From Alisma plantago-aquatica (lineage: Eukaryota; Streptophyta; Magnoliopsida; Alismatales; Alismataceae), in assembly GCA_963693085.1 (NCBI GenBank), contig OY856411.1, positions 1,345,036,550-1,345,100,549 on the forward strand: a stretch of 64,000 bases of DNA, read 5' to 3'. Shown in pieces: positions 59,651-64,000 of the stretch; within the stretch, counting starts at the first letter, position 1; the number at the start of each line of letters is the position of its first letter. The position numbers and the translations under genes are program-made. The notes under the pieces are model-generated. The model was not told the origin of the DNA. It worked only from the letters and a program-made list of their open reading frames with translations, and did no database searches.

Positions 59651-60111
59651 ACGTGCACCCATGAAGGCTTGACGTTCTAAAAACAAGAGAGGCTCCCCTA
59701 CAGTTCTCTAGGAATTCAGGAAGCTGACAATATCTTCTAAAATTGATATACTTCAAAAAAAAACAATACGCTTTCCACCAAGATTTAATGATCCATCATC
59801 AGATTTGCCTACATGAAGAATAAGATCTCTCATGATAGAACTCCTCATAATTGTGAAGTGTACCCTGCGCATGGAGACTTGAGACGTTCTATAAACAAGA
59901 GAAATTCCCGTACACTTCTCCAAGAATTCAGGAAGCTTATTTTAATACCTTCGTCATCGATATAGTTTACTTTTATTAAAAAAAAATACTTTCCACCCAG
60001 TTTCAATGATCCATCAGCTAACTTACCGAGATTATGAGAATAGAATCTCTTATGGTAGAGCTCCTCATTATTGTAAAGGGACTTCAAGCTGTCAATCTTT
60101 TCCTTCCTCAT
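59651..60111 (-). other. Tandem duplication of a coding-like segment (two diverged ~210-bp copies)
   Basis: Copy 1 is 59,651-59,857, copy 2 is 59,861-60,077; they align along their whole length with many changes. On the minus strand copy 2 and its upstream flank encode MRKEKIDSLKSLYNNEELYH, then LADGSLKLGGK. In a shifted frame both copies keep LPEFLE(K/N)C(T/R)G(I/A)SLV(Y/F)RTS. Shared peptides despite nucleotide changes suggest a once-coding exon. I do not recognise the protein. Each copy has a T-rich ~50-bp spacer and an AG before the LPEFLE block, which could be a small intron or a degenerate linker. Confidence 0.45.
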
Positions 60112-60334
60112 GGTTCCTCTTTCGTAAACTCTCCCTGACTGAAGCAGGTGTTTTTTTCCTTGAGAGGAAAGTGATAGGAGTCACATTGAATGGAAAATGT
60201 GCAGCTTTGGGTTTCCCTCAAACCATGAAATCGATAGTTAGATAATCAATATTCATTTGGACCAATGAATGGTTGTTCCCGGGGCACCAATAAAAGAGGT
60301 TCTTGATATTCTTATGCCAGGAGCAACCTTAAAA

Positions 60335-61100
60335 TCCTGTTTGGTAGGAGGGGAATGATGGGGAAGGGAGAGGAAAGGAAAAGGTTCAACATGTTTGGTT
60401 AGACAAAGTGGTGGGGAAGGGAAAATAATTTAAGGTAATAAAGGGGAACGAACTAGAAATATGAATGTGTATTTCTACCACTTTTCTCTCCATCAAATAT
60501 GATGTAGACAAGGGGAAGCGGAAAGACTTGCCGGAAAACTTATATAAAAGCTTTGGAGGGAACATAAAAAGTTTTGAGAGAAAACTTATGAGGGAGATGG
60601 AAAGTTGGAGGAAAAAAAAATCAAAAACTTGTATAGAAATTTAGAATAAAATTTGAATAGCAACATGGATGAAAAATTGTATTATATAATTGAATTTTGT
60701 ATATAATGTTGAGGAAACTTGATTTTTGGAGGAAATTTTGATCAGAAACATAGAAATATATAGAAACTTTATATAACTGAATGAGAACTTAGGGAGTGTC
60801 ATTATATGGATGGAAATCAGATAATTGAATGAAAATTTTGAAGGGGAATATATAATTATGAAGAATAGTACTTGCAAAGGATAAAATTAATACAAAAATA
60901 TAAAGTCCCTTTTTTATGGTGCCGATACACGTTTTATATCGTAAATATATTTATGATGGTTTTTTCCTTCCCTCTATGCCAACCAAACACACTAAAATAA
61001 GTGCCCCTTTCCTTCCCTTCCCTTCCCTCCCCTCCCCTCCCCTCCTTTCCCCTCCCATTCCCTCCCCTTCATTCACTGCATACCAAGCATAGCATCATTC
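60335..61100. mobile_element. Candidate MITE with GTTTGGTA termini and purine/pyrimidine ends
   Basis: The left part reads CTGTTTGGTAGGAGGGGAAT and a G-rich run; the right part, read inward, has a similar CTTGGTATGCAGTGAATGAA and then a G-rich run. The interior is AT-rich (60,480-60,960). The inverted ends are imperfect and I could not define a target duplication. A near-duplicate of ~22 bp (TTCACTGCATACCAAGCAT and TTCACCGCATACCCAGCAT) marks the right end at 61,070-61,120. Confidence 0.4.
61005..61078. repeat. CCCTTCC polypyrimidine tract
   Basis: A C/T-only run of about 60 bases built from CCTTCC and CCCCTCC steps, close to the right end of the candidate MITE. Confidence 0.9.
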
Positions 61101-61305
61101 ACCGCATACCCAGCATAGCATAAGTGGTGATCATAAGCTTAGTCGAGGATACATCTACCATAAATCTTACATCCATTTATTTGTAGTTTCTTTCATTCCA
61201 GTGTAACATTATTGAAGATGCCACTAGAGCCCCCCACTAGATTACGAATGCAATCGGAGAGAGAGGCTTTTAATATATCTTTATCCCTCCCCAGAAAAAG
61301 ATCTA

Positions 61306-61620
61306 GAGCCTGTATTTGCAAACATATGGGTTGCATACTGACGTAGTTGGGACTAGGGAAGATCCTCCTAGAAACATACTATAATAATTTTAATTGTGGT
61401 CAACATTTGCGTCAACAAGCCCAAATACCTCTTACATCCAACTATTACAACTGGGGAGTGCAACTCAACTAGCTACATGTGTGATGGCGTTCACCCATAG
61501 TACCAAAACCCAAAAAAAAAAATTTGTTTTCTGCAGTCCTCACTCTGCCACGTGTGAGGCACTACACTAGCTCCGATCCTTAGCAAATATTTTTCAAGGA
61601 TCAAGCTGGTCTATAAGGAT
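61306..61620. repeat. Direct duplication, copy 1
   Basis: A 315-bp block starting GAGCCTGTATTTGCAAACAT and ending GTCTATAAGGAT. It has a diverged copy at 62,730-63,049 in the same orientation; hAT element D lies between them. No coding signature in either. Confidence 0.75.
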
Positions 61621-61738
61621 CCCCAGACATTAGAAGAGAGCAAGGATAACCCCAATGCAACAGTGCAGCAGATGCTGCTACAGCCATATCGATCAACCAA
61701 TAAATTAAGTAATTAACATAAATTAAATTCCCCACTGG

Positions 61739-62658
61739 TAGACCTGTCAAACGGGTGGGTGGGTTGGGTTTGGGTTTGGGTTGGGTCATTGCGGGTTTGG
61801 GTCTCGTGGGTGCGGGTCAAAAAGACCCAATGTTAAACGGGTGGAGAAGTAGCACACCCAAACCCGACCCAGCGGGTTGGGGGTCGTCCGCGGGTGCCCA
61901 TTTAATATGTGCACAGTGAAAAGATATTGCTAATTTCTGCACTACGACAAAGAGTCGAATAATTCATTAATAATTTTCAGTGTAAACATAACAAAATGAT
62001 GGCAACCTTCCACTACTTTTTGTGTCAAACACAATGTAATATTTGATGTTTTGAAATCAAATGTAAGAGACAAAATAAAAAACAACCATTTTTGTAATGT
62101 ACAATAAAAAAAACTAAATGATATAGATGTTACAAATAGCATAACATATTACCATAACAACACTATATTTTGTCGTTATAAGTTCTTGATGTTTCATGTT
62201 ATGATTGTCCAATACATAAAGTGAAAAGAAAGAGAATATAATTGTTGTGATTGAATATAAAACATGCATTACACTATATATTCATTAACATAAAAATAAT
62301 ATAGAAGTTAACGAATTTGTTTCCACTAGTGTAAACAATTAACAAAGGATATCAATAAAGAAAGTTAGACTTTAACTCTTTATATTGTATACATTACACG
62401 TCATCAATTTAGTTGATTGATAAATGTACAAGTGTTGCATGTCTTAAGAGTCATATAGATAATATATTTATATTAGTATATTATTTCATTAAATGGGCAC
62501 CCGCGGGTGCCCGCGGATCACCCGTGAAACCCACTAAATAAACGGGTGGGTATGGGTTTGGGTGATTTCTAACGGGTGGCAAATTTTGCCACCCAAACCC
62601 AACTTAAACGGGTCGACCCGTGGGCGCCCGTGGATTTTGACCCAGTTTGACAGGTCTA
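61739..62658. mobile_element. hAT element D, 920 bp, TAGACCTGTCAAAC termini, G/T-rich ends
   Basis: Both ends read inward TAGACCTGTCAAAC, followed by stretches rich in GGGTTGGG, GGGTGGG and GGGCACCCGCGGGTGCCC-like motifs. The flanks CCCACTGG (61,731-61,738) and CCCACCGG (62,659-62,666) match at 7 of 8 bases, the duplication size of hAT. TAGA..TGTCAA termini with G-rich subterminal repeats are common in plant hAT MITEs. The interior is AT-rich and non-coding. Confidence 0.9.
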
Positions 62659-62729
62659 CCCACCGGCATTAAGAATACAATGATAGAACAATGTCTTATA
62701 TACACCTAAATCCCACCCCGCGAAACCTA

Positions 62730-63049
62730 GAGCCTATATTTGCAAACATACAGGATGCATAGTGACACTTTTCAAAGGATCCTCCTAGATACATACTAAA
62801 TACTTTTTTGTCGTGTTGAACATTTTCTAATGATACTAGATATGTATGAACAAGCCCAAATCTACAACTACAACGAGTCACAACTAGGGGATGCAGCTTA
62901 ATTAGAAACATATTTGGCACACTCACGGTTTTAACAAAACCAAAATTCCTTGATTTCAGCCCTGCAGTCCTCTCTCTATCATTTTTAGGGTCTCCACTAG
63001 CTCCACTCGCTACCAATATGATTCAATGATCAAGCCAGTTTATAAGGTT
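62730..63049. repeat. Direct duplication, copy 2
   Basis: The diverged partner of 61,306-61,620 (starts GAGCCTATATTTGCAAACAT, ends AGTTTATAAGGTTG). Differences are scattered along the block with several small gaps, so the duplication is old. The minus-strand frame at 62,696-63,016 is not conserved in copy 1. Confidence 0.75.
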
Positions 63050-64000
63050 GTCGAGGTGCTCAAAGAGCACAGGGTGCCATGATTTATTTTTTCCTTGTGT
63101 GAAAAAACGTATAAACCCCATAAAAAATCATTTATAGAAAGTGAGCATATATGGATATCAATGTTAGTACATGCTTGAGACAAGTACAAAAATCTAGAAT
63201 AAGGAGGTATGTCTATTTTATATGTAACTCGATGCGTACGTAAGTCTATCCTGAAATTATTATAGACCATTCTTCCGCTATTATCCGGTAGAATACAAGT
63301 AAAGGGGAGGAATACAGCTGTCCTCATAGCCATTTACAAGAAAACCTTCTATCCGCTGGAAAAGTGTCTTGTATAGCTTGATGGTGCTCCCACTGAATAT
63401 CTAAAGCTTAATAGGGGATTGCAGCTGCTTAAGGCATTGAGCGGAGTTGGTGATCAAAAGTCTATTGAAATGGACTGCACTCTGTTCTGGCCTCTTAAAG
63501 CAGTAAAATAACCATTTTTTTTTAAGATGGAAAGAAAATCCCTGGTAAAGGATCTTTAACCATAATATTTAGGGATGAGTACTGAACAACAGGGGTGAAA
63601 AACTGCCTTGTGATGAAAGAATGCTATAAAGCAAAGATCATCAATGAATTGGGATATAAATTAGTTCTTGAAAGTGTGACGAGCCGCCAGCCCTCCCTAG
63701 ACGCTTTTAAGTGTGAAGGTGCCACTTTTTATACAATAAAAGTGGACGGTTTAGAGTAAAGCATTAATATGTACATACTGGTGACCACTTATTAACCAAG
63801 CAATAGGGTGTCCCACAGAATACTATAGTAGTTAACTAACAAAAACATATTTACACATTCATACTACAGTTTATACAAATATACTATAACAGAAATCACA
63901 TCATGTTTAAGTGTAACGTTAAAAACTTAACAACTAACAATGGACAAAGATATTGTTACTGTTATACTCTTAAATAGTGATATACTATTAGTAATAGACT
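63050..64000. other. Unassigned right end
   Basis: No recognised gene. A plus-strand frame at about 63,392-63,509 (EYLKLNRGLQLLKALSGVGD and on to FWPLKAVK) has coding-like composition and might be an exon or gene relic, but I do not recognise it. The rest is AT-rich. Confidence 0.35.

Overview
This window looks like repeat-rich nuclear DNA from a flowering plant. The evidence is the set of plant-type mobile elements it carries (chromovirus, Athila/Tat, Sirevirus and Angela/Tork-like LTR retrotransposons, a CACTA transposon, several hAT elements, a LINE tail), its AT-rich composition, heavy loss of CpG inside the elements, and a single terminal exon of a plant Raf-like protein kinase. No bacterial-type operon, CRISPR array, rRNA or organellar block was seen. 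I cannot name the species.

Layout. 1-5.27 kb: the 3' end of a Ty3/gypsy chromovirus (integrase tail) followed by a very long 3' LTR, which contains an array of AAACGGTTT-type palindromes and an array of AAACCCTAA-like motifs. 5.29-7.94 kb (+): the 3' part of a Sirevirus (acidic ORF, repeated polypurine tracts, 3' LTR). 7.94-10.09 kb (+): Athila integrase and its 3' flank, interrupted by a LINE 3' end. 10.09-10.74 kb (+): a fragment of a second integrase. 10.74-13.95 kb (-): the Sirevirus gag, primer-binding site and 5' LTR. 13.96-20.35 kb (-): Athila integrase N-terminus, RNase H, RT, protease, gag, primer-binding site and 5' LTR. The two Sirevirus LTRs face each other and carry the same 5-bp target duplication (CCTAT) on their outer edges, and the Athila reading frame resumes exactly across them. 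A Sirevirus therefore inserted into the Athila integrase, and a later inversion (or a misassembly) flipped the distal half.

21.27-30.30 kb: a structurally complete Ty1/copia element with 2.2-kb LTRs, a gag with CCHC knuckle and an almost erased pol. 31.83-39.03 kb: a CACTA transposon with matching termini, a CTA target duplication and transposase relics that lack the catalytic domain. 39-47.4 kb: AT-rich DNA with microsatellites and no convincing gene. 47.4-49.2 kb (-): an LTR of another copia element. 50.88-51.22 kb (-): the kinase terminal exon, the only likely host coding exon. 51.2-64 kb: non-coding or intronic DNA holding a decayed copia pol, three related or nested hAT elements, a G/T-rich hAT element and two local duplications.

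The most unusual theme is that several unrelated LTR families here carry clusters of short, CpG-centred inverted repeats of different sequence. In three of them the cluster lies about 90-140 bp upstream of the LTR TATA box. This may be a convergent regulatory or hairpin-forming module.
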